Shown here piece after piece: positions 1 to 5,290 of a stretch of 9,797 nt of DNA. Location: positions 1 through 9,797 of the forward strand of contig JAQGJI010000193.1 of assembly GCA_028290685.1 (NCBI GenBank). Reading direction: 5' to 3'. The notes under the pieces are model-generated. The model had not been told where the DNA came from and did no database searches. It worked only from the letters and a program-made list of their open reading frames with translations. This DNA is from Devosia sp. Lineage in GTDB: Bacteria; Pseudomonadota; Alphaproteobacteria; Rhizobiales; Devosiaceae. The first letter of the stretch is position 1; each line of letters starts with the position of its first letter. The translations under genes were made by a program, and so were the position numbers.

Positions 1-210
1 CGCACCAATATCAACGTGCAGGAACTGACCGTGCGGGCGCTGATGGAGGAGAATCGCGAGCACATCTACCATGCCGCGATGATGGACCCCCATACGGCGG
101 CCGAACTCGATCTCGAGCAGATCTGGAACCTAGTGGACGACCTCACCCAGGCCCACGGCACCTGGCTGCCGCAATGGGCCCGCGGTTCCCGGAAGCAGCG
201 CGTGGCGTGA
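1..210 (+). CDS. Glycoside hydrolase family 4 (alpha-galactosidase/alpha-glucosidase type), C-terminal fragment
   Basis: The frame is open from the first base of the window and stops at TGA 208-210, so only the last 69 residues are present and the start lies upstream. The segment reads INVQELTVRALMEENREH followed by AAMMDPHTAAELDLEQIW and LVDDLTQAHGTWLP. This is the typical C-terminal helical end of GH4 enzymes of the MelA/AglA type, where a DPHTAAEL-like motif precedes an (L/V)DDL..AHG..LP ending. GH4 enzymes hydrolyse alpha- or beta-glycosides by an NAD- and metal-dependent redox mechanism in the cytoplasm. The NAD-binding and metal-binding residues lie outside this window, so substrate cannot be judged. 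A hairpin follows the stop, consistent with the end of a sugar-use operon. Family assignment is by recognition of the tail only. Confidence 0.8.
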   Translation, partial: RTNINVQELTVRALMEENREHIYHAAMMDPHTAAELDLEQIWNLVDDLTQAHGTWLPQWARGSRKQRVA

Positions 211-241
211 TTTCGCGGCGCACCTCCTCCCCTGCTTCCAA

Positions 242-274
242 AGCGGCCCCGGTGCGTAAAGCATCGGGGCCGTT
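242..274 (+). terminator. Hairpin terminator candidate after the GH4 gene
   Basis: The arms CGGCCCCGGTGC (244-255) and GCATCGGGGCCG (261-272) pair over 12 bp with one G-U, around the loop GTAAA. Two weaker pairs extend the base (242-243 with 273-274). Only TTGGGTT follows, so the U tract is poor. It sits 31 bases past the GH4 stop and 100 bases before the MaoC gene, which fits an intrinsic terminator separating two units. Confidence 0.6.
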
Positions 275-375
275 GGGTTACGCTTGAGGACCACGCGCAC
301 TCGTGCCGGCTAAATCCGGGTTGCCTTGGCAGGCTAAAGCGGGCAAAACCGGTGCTTGACGTATAGGGCAGGCCA

Positions 376-849
376 ATGACCAATTCTGTCACCCGGGACC
401 GGCGGCACTTCGAAGACCTGCAAGTGGGCGAAGTGATCGATCTAGGCCGCACCAAGGTGAGCAAGGAGATGATTCTCCAGTTCGCCCGCGAGTTCGATCC
501 CCTGCCCTTTCACCTCGATGAAAAGGCGGCCAAGGCCAGCCTGCTGGGGGGCCTCGCTGCAAGCGGCTGGCAAACCGGAGCGCTGACCCTGCGCATGCTG
601 GTCGACAATTTCCTGAGCAAAATCGCCTCGGCAGGCGGGCTGGGTTTCACCGACCTGAAGTGGAAAGCCCCGGTCATGGTGGACGATACGATCGGCGGAA
701 CGGCCGTCATTGCCGGGCTGCGCCGCTCGGAAAGCCATCCCCAATGGGGCATTGTCAGCATTGATTTCGACGTGCGCAATCAAAACCAGCACCAGGTCAT
801 GACCCTGCGCCTTGCCAATCTGGTGGACGTGAGGGAGATCCAGGCATGA
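376..849 (+). CDS. MaoC-family hotdog-fold dehydratase, first of a tandem pair
   Basis: This 157-residue protein is a single MaoC-like hotdog domain, the fold of (R)-specific enoyl-CoA hydratases, which add water to trans-2-enoyl-CoA. The N-terminal part HFEDLQVGEVIDLG (residues 11-24) is the usual MaoC opening. The stretch FAREFDPLPFH supplies the Asp (D41) and His (H46) that match the catalytic pair of the hydratase motif, and ASGWQTG (62-68) follows as in the family. The usual Asn between them is replaced (DPLPFH, not D.NP.H), a pattern seen in many alphaproteobacterial members whose substrate is unknown. The start ATG 376 lies just before the conserved domain and has only a weak GGGCAGG ribosome site. 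It overlaps the next gene by ATGA, so the two are probably translated together and may form one complex. The exact substrate cannot be told. Confidence 0.9.
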   Translation: MTNSVTRDRRHFEDLQVGEVIDLGRTKVSKEMILQFAREFDPLPFHLDEKAAKASLLGGLAASGWQTGALTLRMLVDNFLSKIASAGGLGFTDLKWKAPVMVDDTIGGTAVIAGLRRSESHPQWGIVSIDFDVRNQNQHQVMTLRLANLVDVREIQA

Positions 850-1403
850 CCCGCTGGTATGAAAACATCGTCCTCGATGAAGTATTCGACCTGGGGCAAC
901 ACACATTCGGGCAAAACGAGATCATTCGCTTTGCCCAGGCCTATGACCCACAATATTTCCACCTCGATCCGAGCCTGGCCACGCACAGCCATTTCGGGGG
1001 CATCGTCGCCAGTGGCTGGCACACGGCCGCGGTAGGACACGGCAAGATGGTTGATGCGCTGGAGGCAGAAGAAGCCAAACTGCGGGCCCAAGGGGAAGAG
1101 CCGGGTGTATCGGGCCCCTCCCCGGGCGGCAGCAAAATCGAATTTCCCGCCCCGGTCCGGCCCGGAGACACCATCCGCTACGCTCTTACCGTTTACGACA
1201 AGCGCCTCTCCAATTCCCTGCCCGGCTGGGGTCTGCTGTTCAACCGGATAACGGCGTGGAACCAGCACGGAAAGCCGGTCTATCTTTCCGAGTTTGTAGG
1301 ATTTTCCAAGCTGCGCGATTACCGCCCCACCCTGGGCACCAGAGTGTTGCTCGCGCTCATCAAACTCCCCTTGATCGGTGGCTGGCTCAAGCGCAGAGCT
1401 TGA
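846..1403 (+). CDS. MaoC-family hotdog-fold dehydratase, second of a tandem pair, with C-terminal tail
   Basis: This 185-residue paralog of the preceding gene opens with WYENIVLDEVFDLG and keeps the Asp/His pair in AYDPQYFH (D34, H39), followed by GGIVASGWHTA (51-61). Two things set it apart from its neighbour. A Gly/Pro/Glu-rich insertion at about residues 72-95 lies between the central helix and the strand KIEFPAPVRPGDT. A tail of about 25 residues (from 160 on) contains LLALIKLPLIGGWLKRRA, a hydrophobic stretch ending in basic residues. The tail may bind a membrane or a partner; this is inference. The ATG shares the ATGA with the stop of the first gene, which fixes the start and suggests translational coupling. 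Two MaoC-like half-sites encoded together often work as a heteromeric hydratase, but nothing here proves it. Confidence 0.88.
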   Translation: MTRWYENIVLDEVFDLGQHTFGQNEIIRFAQAYDPQYFHLDPSLATHSHFGGIVASGWHTAAVGHGKMVDALEAEEAKLRAQGEEPGVSGPSPGGSKIEFPAPVRPGDTIRYALTVYDKRLSNSLPGWGLLFNRITAWNQHGKPVYLSEFVGFSKLRDYRPTLGTRVLLALIKLPLIGGWLKRRA

Positions 1404-1435
1404 AAGCGCCGGGGCATGTCGGCACTGTGTGGTCC

Positions 1436-1780
1436 ATGCCTAGAATCGCCCTGATCATCAGCTTTATCGCCCTCTCCGCCCTGCCTGCCCTTGCCCAAAG
1501 TTTCGAAGGGAATTGGGGCTGCCGGGACGCCACCGCCGGCAAGGCCGGTATCCTGACCATTTACGGGCAAGTGTATGCCTTTGCCTCTGCCAGCGTCGGT
1601 GACAAGAGTTCCGGCACGGGAACCATTACCGCCTATCAGGACGGAGTGGGCTTCAACGATGGCGGGCTCAAGACTAGCCGGGCCGTGCAGGCGGGGCGGA
1701 TAATCCCTGATCCCAACTACGGTGTGGCGATCCAGTTGGAGACATCCGACGCTATCGTGATGCTGTGCACGCCCCATTGA
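1436..1780 (+). CDS. Small secreted protein of unknown function
   Basis: The 114-residue reading frame opens with a clear Sec signal peptide: MPRIALIISFIALSALPALA, cleavage expected after ALA at residue 20. The mature part (about 94 residues) is rich in Gly, Thr, Ser and Val. It has short alternating segments suggestive of beta strands and just two cysteines, C29 in NWGCRD and C111 in MLCTPH near the C-terminus. These could form one disulfide in the periplasm. I do not recognise the family. The frame is open further upstream to GTG 1256, but that part overlaps the MaoC gene out of frame, and the signal peptide fixes ATG 1436, although no strong ribosome site precedes it. It starts 32 bases after the MaoC stop, so it may be read from the same transcript. 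Confidence 0.72.
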   Translation: MPRIALIISFIALSALPALAQSFEGNWGCRDATAGKAGILTIYGQVYAFASASVGDKSSGTGTITAYQDGVGFNDGGLKTSRAVQAGRIIPDPNYGVAIQLETSDAIVMLCTPH

Positions 1781-1825
1781 GGCGGGCACCCTGATCCAAG
1801 TGGTGCAAACCGAGCCGTTCTGCGT

Positions 1826-1873
1826 TAACCGGATGATCGGGCGAGCAGCCCCGGTTACCTGCCCGGGGCTCTT
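1826..1873 (+). terminator. Hairpin terminator candidate between convergent genes
   Basis: AGCCCCGG (1847-1854) pairs perfectly with CCGGGGCT (1863-1870) around an 8-base loop and is followed by CTTG, a poor U tract. The left arm's CCGG is also part of CCGGTTA (1851-1857), which can pair with TAACCGG (1826-1832), so two folds exclude each other. The element lies between the end of the secreted-protein gene and the end of the convergent 101-residue gene. Termination is inferred from position. Confidence 0.45.
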
Positions 1874-1966
1874 GCCTCGCTTGACTTCGATGATGCAACG
1901 ACCAGCGGCTTTCCCGCTGAGCCGTTCCGGCAGGTGGACATAAAACCGCACTCAGCGGCCGAATGT

Positions 1967-2272
1967 TCAGTCCGAGAGAGGCGTTGAATTCAGGCCTTCC
2001 TCATAAAGCCTGAGCGTGGTTTCCACATCGGCGATGTGGGCGGCGAAACCAGCCTCGAAAGCCTCAGCCTGGCGGCGCAGCAGGTCGCGACGGGAAACCA
2101 GTTCAAAGCGTTCGCTTTCAAGCTCCTTGACGGCAAGCCCGATCCGTTCGCGATGCGCTGAAAAGCGCTCCACCATTGGAGCGGTTTGCTTGGCAAATTC
2201 CCGGAAAGCCGCTTCGGCTTCGTTATGGGAATTATCCACCACCTTGAGGGAAGTTTTTCCACGTACAGACAT
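1967..2272 (-). CDS. Hypothetical 101-residue helical (coiled-coil-like) protein
   Basis: Start ATG at 2270-2272 (read on the minus strand) is preceded by GGAG seven bases upstream (TGGAGATGTGA), a good ribosome site, and this sets the start. The protein has no signal peptide or membrane segment. From about residue 18 to 95 it is almost free of Pro and Gly and dense in Glu, Arg, Ala and Leu, as in ESERFELVSRRDLLRRQAEA. That composition suggests long helices, probably a coiled coil or helical hairpin. I do not recognise a family. It stands alone, convergent to the secreted-protein gene and divergent from the TerC unit, and its promoter must lie in the 2273-2756 region. An antisense reading frame over the same DNA on the plus strand is rejected because it lacks a ribosome site and has a composition typical of a shadow. 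Confidence 0.72.
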   Translation of the reverse strand: MSVRGKTSLKVVDNSHNEAEAAFREFAKQTAPMVERFSAHRERIGLAVKELESERFELVSRRDLLRRQAEAFEAGFAAHIADVETTLRLYEEGLNSTPLSD

Positions 2273-2540
2273 TCACATCTCCATAATGTTGCATCCGGGA
2301 ACCAGTCCGGAAGTTGAATTGATTGACGCTATGGATAAGGTCCTTCTGCCGTGCAGAATCCCCAATGTATTCGTGCTGGAAAGCTCCGTTACCGAAAAAG
2401 TGCTTACTTGGTCTTGCCAGCACAGCCAGATTGGCGAAGGACTAAACCCTTGTCGACTCGCTAGTTCGACTTAACCCTTTACTCTCGCCTAGCGCTTCCG
2501 GTGTAGCACCCGCTTGGGCAACACGCGGCTCCTGCCGCAG
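2273..2540. other. Non-coding divergent region between the helical-protein gene and the TerC leader
   Basis: No convincing gene lies here. It must hold the promoters for the minus-strand 101-residue gene and for the plus-strand TerC unit, but no clear -35/-10 pair stands out. Visible structures are an imperfect inverted repeat GTCGACT/AGTTCGAC (2452-2458 and 2463-2470, one unpaired T, loop CGCT) and a short hairpin GCGGC/GCCGC (2525-2529 and 2534-2538, loop TCCT). Either could be an operator or leader RNA structure. A tRNA reading around TAGTTCGACTT was considered and dropped because no acceptor or T stem forms. Confidence 0.4.
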
Positions 2541-2714
2541 CGATGAGCGCAGGGGAGTAGCCTGCCTTTCCGGGGGTTTGTTACCCGCCGATTGCCAGTC
2601 AAGGCCGCTCAGAACGCGTCAATCCGTCGCACCGGGTTGAATTTTTTTACGATTAGGGCATTGTCTTGCCGCAGCACCGGGCCCCTCTGGCGAGAGCTTT
2701 TTTTCGCTTTCGTG
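2541..2714 (+). promoter_or_regulatory. Candidate yybP-ykoY (manganese) riboswitch-like leader of the TerC gene
   Basis: The leader carries AGGGGAGTAGCC (2551-2562). GGGGAGTAG is the hallmark 5' block of yybP-ykoY riboswitches, which sense Mn2+ and often precede TerC/Alx-type genes. It is followed by a hairpin CGG-GGGT/ACCC-CCG (from 2571, one bulged G, loop TTGTT) in the place of helix P2. GTCAA then occurs at 2598-2602 and again at 2618-2622; the family's second block usually contains GTCAA. The final block, normally GAGACC, is not seen exactly: the nearest match is GCGAGAGC at 2690-2697. The signature can also fold into a simple hairpin GCAGG/CCTGC (2549-2553, 2561-2565). The 5' block plus the gene context make the call likely, but the fold is incomplete by eye and the boundaries are uncertain. 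Confidence 0.45.
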
Positions 2715-2756
2715 ATGTCGGAGCTGCTCCCAATCAAAAATGGAGATGGTCCGGCG

Positions 2757-3776
2757 ATGCAATCGCTTCTTGCCGCCCTGACAGGCGATTTTTTAGGTAC
2801 TCCCATATATTTCTGGATTGCGTTCATCACTGTCGTGATCGCGCTGCTTGTGTTCGACCTGGGCATTCTGCACAAGGAAGAAAAAGAGATTTCCGCCAAG
2901 GAAAGCCTGCTGCTGTATGGCTTCTACGTTACGATCGCCGTTGCGTTCGGCGCCTGGGTCTGGTGGCAGCGCGGTTCACAAGCCGGGCTGGAATTCTTCA
3001 CCGGCTATCTGATCGAACAATCCCTGGCGATGGACAACATGTTTGTCATCGCTACAATTTTCGGCTTTCTGTCTATTCCCCGCATTTACCAGCACCGTGT
3101 GCTGTTCTGGGGCATTATTGGGGTCATCGCGTTCCGCGCCATCCTGATCGGGCTGGGAGCCGCCCTCGTCTACCAGTTCAGCTGGATTCTGTTCTTTTTC
3201 GGCGCATTCCTGGTCTTTACCGGCATTCGGATGTTCAGCCACAAGGACGACACACCCGATATTGAAAAGAACCCGGTTTACGCCTTCCTGACCAAACGCT
3301 TTCGCGTCACCAAGGAACTGCACGGGCACGATTTCATCGCCAAGCTGCCTGACTCCAAAACCGGCAAGATCGTTACCTGGCTGACCCCGCTCGGCGTAGC
3401 GCTCATCATGGTGGAAACCGTTGATCTGATCTTTGCGGTGGACTCGGTGCCCGCAGTGTTTGCGGTGACCCAGGACACCTTCATTGTTTACACCTCCAAC
3501 ATCTTTGCCATCCTGGGCCTGCGCGCCCTTTACTTTGCGCTGGCAGCAGCCATGAACCGCTTCCGTTACTTGCAGGTATCGCTGGCAATTATCCTTGTTC
3601 TGGTTGGCATCAAGATCTTCCTCGTACCCATGGGGATCAAGATCGATACCCTGCTCTCGCTGGTCGTTACCGTTGCCATCCTGGCGGGCGGGGTCATCTA
3701 CTCGCTCTACAAGACCCGCAACGAGCCCGATATCGGGGCGGAAGCGGCGCCCCGGACCGGGCAACTGGAACCCTGA
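2757..3776 (+). CDS. TerC-family integral membrane protein (probable metal ion exporter)
   Basis: This is a 339-residue polytopic membrane protein of the TerC/Alx family. Members with known function export Mn2+ from the cytoplasm, some during membrane-protein metallation. About nine hydrophobic segments are visible. The family's acidic membrane motifs are intact: EQSLAMDNMF (E87, D93, N94) and VETVDLIFAVDSVPAVFA (E220, D223, D229), which line the proposed ion path. A cytoplasmic loop at about 160-200 (HKDDTPDIEKNP to DSKTGK) separates the two halves. ATG 2757 is chosen because GGAG (2742-2745) precedes it at 11 bases and family proteins begin near here. ATG 2715, 14 residues upstream, is the alternative. 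The long upstream extension from TTG 2592 runs through the leader RNA and is rejected. The gene is alone, with a riboswitch-like leader before and a terminator after, so it is probably controlled by metal level. Confidence 0.93.
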   Translation: MQSLLAALTGDFLGTPIYFWIAFITVVIALLVFDLGILHKEEKEISAKESLLLYGFYVTIAVAFGAWVWWQRGSQAGLEFFTGYLIEQSLAMDNMFVIATIFGFLSIPRIYQHRVLFWGIIGVIAFRAILIGLGAALVYQFSWILFFFGAFLVFTGIRMFSHKDDTPDIEKNPVYAFLTKRFRVTKELHGHDFIAKLPDSKTGKIVTWLTPLGVALIMVETVDLIFAVDSVPAVFAVTQDTFIVYTSNIFAILGLRALYFALAAAMNRFRYLQVSLAIILVLVGIKIFLVPMGIKIDTLLSLVVTVAILAGGVIYSLYKTRNEPDIGAEAAPRTGQLEP

Positions 3777-3788
3777 TTCGCTTATCTC

Positions 3789-3822
3789 CCGGGCGCCCCT
3801 CAAAAGGCGCCCGGACTGTTTT
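3789..3822 (+). terminator. Rho-independent terminator after the TerC gene
   Basis: CCGGGCGCC (3789-3797) pairs perfectly with GGCGCCCGG (3806-3814) around an 8-base loop CCTCAAAA and is followed by ACTGTTTT. It starts 13 bases after the stop codon. A second hairpin, CGGCAC/GTGCCG (3823-3828 and 3833-3838, loop ATAA), follows at once. TTTT before it and AAAA after it can extend the stem across a two-base bulge. Confidence 0.8.
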
Positions 3823-3896
3823 CGGCACATAAGTGCCGCAGAAAACGCCCAAGTCCCGGGCTTTTGCCCCTGATAATCCCTGTTGCACCAGTCTTG

Positions 3897-3916
3897 CCGC
3901 AATTGCGGGCTAGCCC
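3897..3916. promoter_or_regulatory. Two overlapping perfect palindromes upstream of the VOC gene
   Basis: CCGCAATTGCGG (3897-3908) and GGGCTAGCCC (3907-3916) are perfect palindromes of 12 and 10 bp sharing two bases. They end 28 bases before the VOC gene's ATG. Their place in a short leader suits an operator for a dimeric repressor, but palindromes this short also occur by chance in 10 kb, and no promoter boxes were clear. Confidence 0.3.
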
Positions 3917-3944
3917 ATTTGGCCAGGACAACAAGGAGACGAGC

Positions 3945-4346
3945 ATGAATAGGATCCACGAGATCGTATTCGATTGCGACAAGCCAGCAATTCTGGCGGC
4001 ATTCTGGGCAGAGATGCTTGATGGCTACGCCATAAGGGACCATGACGAAGCTGAACTGAGCCGCCTGGCGGCGCTGGGCCTTACCCAGGCCAGCGAGCGC
4101 ACGGTGATGCTTGACGGGCCGGGTCCATCGATCTGCTTTCAAAATGTCGAAGGCCGCCGCCACGACAACAACCGCGTTCATTTCGATATCGAGGTCGCCG
4201 ATCGCGCCGGCGAAGTGGAACGGCTGAAGGCCGCAGGCGCCGAGCCTGTGCGGGTGCTGCCTACCTATACGGTGATGCGCGACCCGGAAGGCAACCAGTT
4301 CTGCTTGCTTGACGGGCAGCAGCAGGCCGAAGCAGTGGCGGCGTAG
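3945..4346 (+). CDS. VOC-superfamily (glyoxalase-like) protein
   Basis: This 133-residue cytoplasmic protein has the layout of a small VOC domain of the glyoxalase-like (Glyoxalase_6) kind. The opening IHEIVFDCDKPAILAAFWAEML (residues 4-25) is the first beta-alpha unit. Then comes the central strand region MLDGPGPSICFQNVEG, followed by RVHFDIEVAD (77-86), whose His starts the second beta-alpha module. The end reads MRDPEGNQFCLLDG (111-124), where the family's D-P-E-G-N-x-F signature supplies a likely metal or substrate ligand. VOC proteins include lyases, dioxygenases and resistance proteins, so no reaction can be assigned. ATG 3945 is supported by AAGGAG (3933-3938) six bases upstream. The frame runs open upstream to 3864, but no ribosome site or homologous sequence supports that. 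It is flanked by the TerC terminator and the convergent apt gene, so it is probably its own transcription unit. Confidence 0.88.
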   Translation: MNRIHEIVFDCDKPAILAAFWAEMLDGYAIRDHDEAELSRLAALGLTQASERTVMLDGPGPSICFQNVEGRRHDNNRVHFDIEVADRAGEVERLKAAGAEPVRVLPTYTVMRDPEGNQFCLLDGQQQAEAVAA

Positions 4347-4352
4347 ACCCAG

Positions 4353-4388
4353 CGGCGCGCCGGCTCGACACTCGCTGTCAACGCGCCG
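4353..4388. terminator. Weak stem between convergent VOC and apt genes
   Basis: CGGCGCG (4353-4359) pairs with CGCGCCG (4382-4388) across a 22-base loop in the 54-base gap between the two convergent stop codons. There is no U tract on either strand. A bidirectional terminator is possible from position, but the evidence is thin. Confidence 0.25.
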
Positions 4389-4400
4389 GGAACACCGGCC

Positions 4401-4934
4401 TCAATGTCCCTCAAAGGCCATCAGCGCGGTGACGTCGACGCCTTCCGCTTTTAGCTTGGACGCCCCGCCAAGCTCGGGCAGATCGATAACGAAAGCCGCA
4501 TCGTCCACCTTGGCGCCGGTGCGGCGCAGCAGGCTCACAGCGGCAATCGCAGTACCGCCCGTGGCGATCAGATCATCGACCAGCAGGACCATGTCGCCGC
4601 TGTCGAGCACGTCGGCATGGATCTCGATCGTGTCCACGCCATATTCAAGAGCATAGTTCTGCCCGATTGTTTCGCCGGGCAACTTGCCCTTTTTGCGCAC
4701 GGGAATGAACCCGACGCCCAGGGCGATCGCAACGCCTGCCCCAAAGATAAAGCCGCGTGCCTCGATACCGGCGACGTGGCTGATGCCACGGCCTCGATAC
4801 TGGGAGGCAATGCGCTCGATGCTTTCCTTGAAGCCTTCAGGATGCTCGATCAGCGTAGTAATGTCGCGAAAGAGAATGCCCCGCTTGGGATAGTCCGGAA
4901 TCGTGCGCACAAGGGATTGCAGATCGAGCGGCAT
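4401..4934 (-). CDS. apt: Adenine phosphoribosyltransferase
   Basis: Apt turns adenine and PRPP into AMP and pyrophosphate in the cytoplasm, salvaging the adenine released by polyamine synthesis and S-adenosylmethionine turnover. The 177-residue length is normal for the family. The N-terminal hood has RTIPDYPKRGILFRDIT (residues 10-26). GIEARGFIFG (57-66) is the conserved adenine-site loop, RKKGKLPGE (80-88) the flexible catalytic loop, and VLLVDDLIATGGTA (116-129) the PRPP-binding motif with its paired acids. Nothing is missing. The start ATG (4932-4934 on the minus strand) is the natural family start, though its ribosome site (AGGTTT) is weak. It lies 27 bases after the 64-residue gene downstream of petC, which suggests it is read from the pet operon or from a promoter inside it. 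A pet-apt neighbourhood is familiar from other Rhizobiales. Confidence 0.97.
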   Translation of the reverse strand: MPLDLQSLVRTIPDYPKRGILFRDITTLIEHPEGFKESIERIASQYRGRGISHVAGIEARGFIFGAGVAIALGVGFIPVRKKGKLPGETIGQNYALEYGVDTIEIHADVLDSGDMVLLVDDLIATGGTAIAAVSLLRRTGAKVDDAAFVIDLPELGGASKLKAEGVDVTALMAFEGH

Positions 4935-4961
4935 GGCAAACCTAACTGGCGGGAAATCGAA

Positions 4962-5156
4962 TCAGCGAAGGCGTCGGCCCACCAGATGCCGGGCGAGGAC
5001 CCCGGCATTGTAGGCCGCGTTGCGGGTAACGGTGATCGCCGTCTCACGCGCCTTGGGGTTGCTGGCCACGGCCCGGATGCCAGCCCGCACCACGGGGTGG
5101 CGCGTCATCGTGATGGCAGCGCCAACCACGGTCACGGCGATGCGAATGGCGGACAT
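4962..5156 (-). CDS. Small basic hypothetical protein (64 residues) between petC and apt
   Basis: The frame starts at ATG 5154-5156 (minus strand), preceded by GAGGGGAG six bases upstream, which is one of the best ribosome sites in this operon. It ends 27 bases before apt. The protein has a hydrophobic N-terminal stretch (residues 3-17, IRIAVTVVGAAITMT), then a helix-prone basic part with about ten Arg, one Lys and only one acidic residue, ending in RRLR. It could be a peripheral membrane or nucleic-acid-binding peptide. I do not recognise a family. Its place between petC and apt, with tight spacing to apt, supports a real gene. The open frame continues upstream toward 5417 into petC, but this has no support and would overlap petC out of frame. 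Confidence 0.66.
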   Translation of the reverse strand: MSAIRIAVTVVGAAITMTRHPVVRAGIRAVASNPKARETAITVTRNAAYNAGVLARHLVGRRLR

Positions 5157-5169
5157 GTGGGCTCCCCTC

Positions 5170-5220
5170 GGCAATGATTTGCCACTGGGCCCATATTGCG
5201 GGGCCCAGCCAGAATGGCAA
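5170..5220 (-). promoter_or_regulatory. Intercistronic RNA stem with alternative pairing between petC and the 64-residue gene
   Basis: On either strand CTGGGCCC (5185-5192) pairs with GGGCCCAG (5201-5208). The stem continues as TTGCCA (5179-5184) with TGGCAA (5215-5220), past a six-base bulge (5209-5214), giving 14 bp in all. TTGCC (5179-5183) can instead pair with GGCAA (5170-5174), so two structures compete. In the minus-strand transcript the element follows the petC stop and ends just before the ribosome site of the 64-residue gene. No U tract follows, so it is more likely an mRNA-stability, processing or translation element than a simple terminator. Confidence 0.45.
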
Positions 5221-5290
5221 GAGGGTAATGTCAGCAAGGCTTTTGGACCATGAGGCCCTCCGCCCGGACGCCAACATGCATGCCCGTGAC

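Noticed and set aside
354..367. Promoter-like TTGACG and TATAGG before the first MaoC gene
   Set aside because: The two boxes nearly touch instead of lying 16-18 bases apart, and TATAGG is only nine bases from the ATG.
442..1951. Minus-strand frames at 442-906, 780-1268 and 1319-1951
   Set aside because: They are antisense to the MaoC pair and the secreted-protein gene, without ribosome sites or recognisable motifs.
2405..2480. Possible tRNA around TAGTTCGACTTAACC
   Set aside because: TTCGA resembles a T loop, but the flanking bases do not form a T stem, and no acceptor or anticodon stem can be found.
2592..2714. N-terminal extension of the TerC protein from TTG 2592
   Set aside because: It runs through the structured leader, lacks a ribosome site and adds 55 residues not typical of the family. 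ATG 2757 (or 2715) fits better.
2976..4181. A 401-codon open frame on the minus strand
   Set aside because: It is antisense to the TerC and VOC genes, has no domain resemblance and crosses a strong terminator between two genes.
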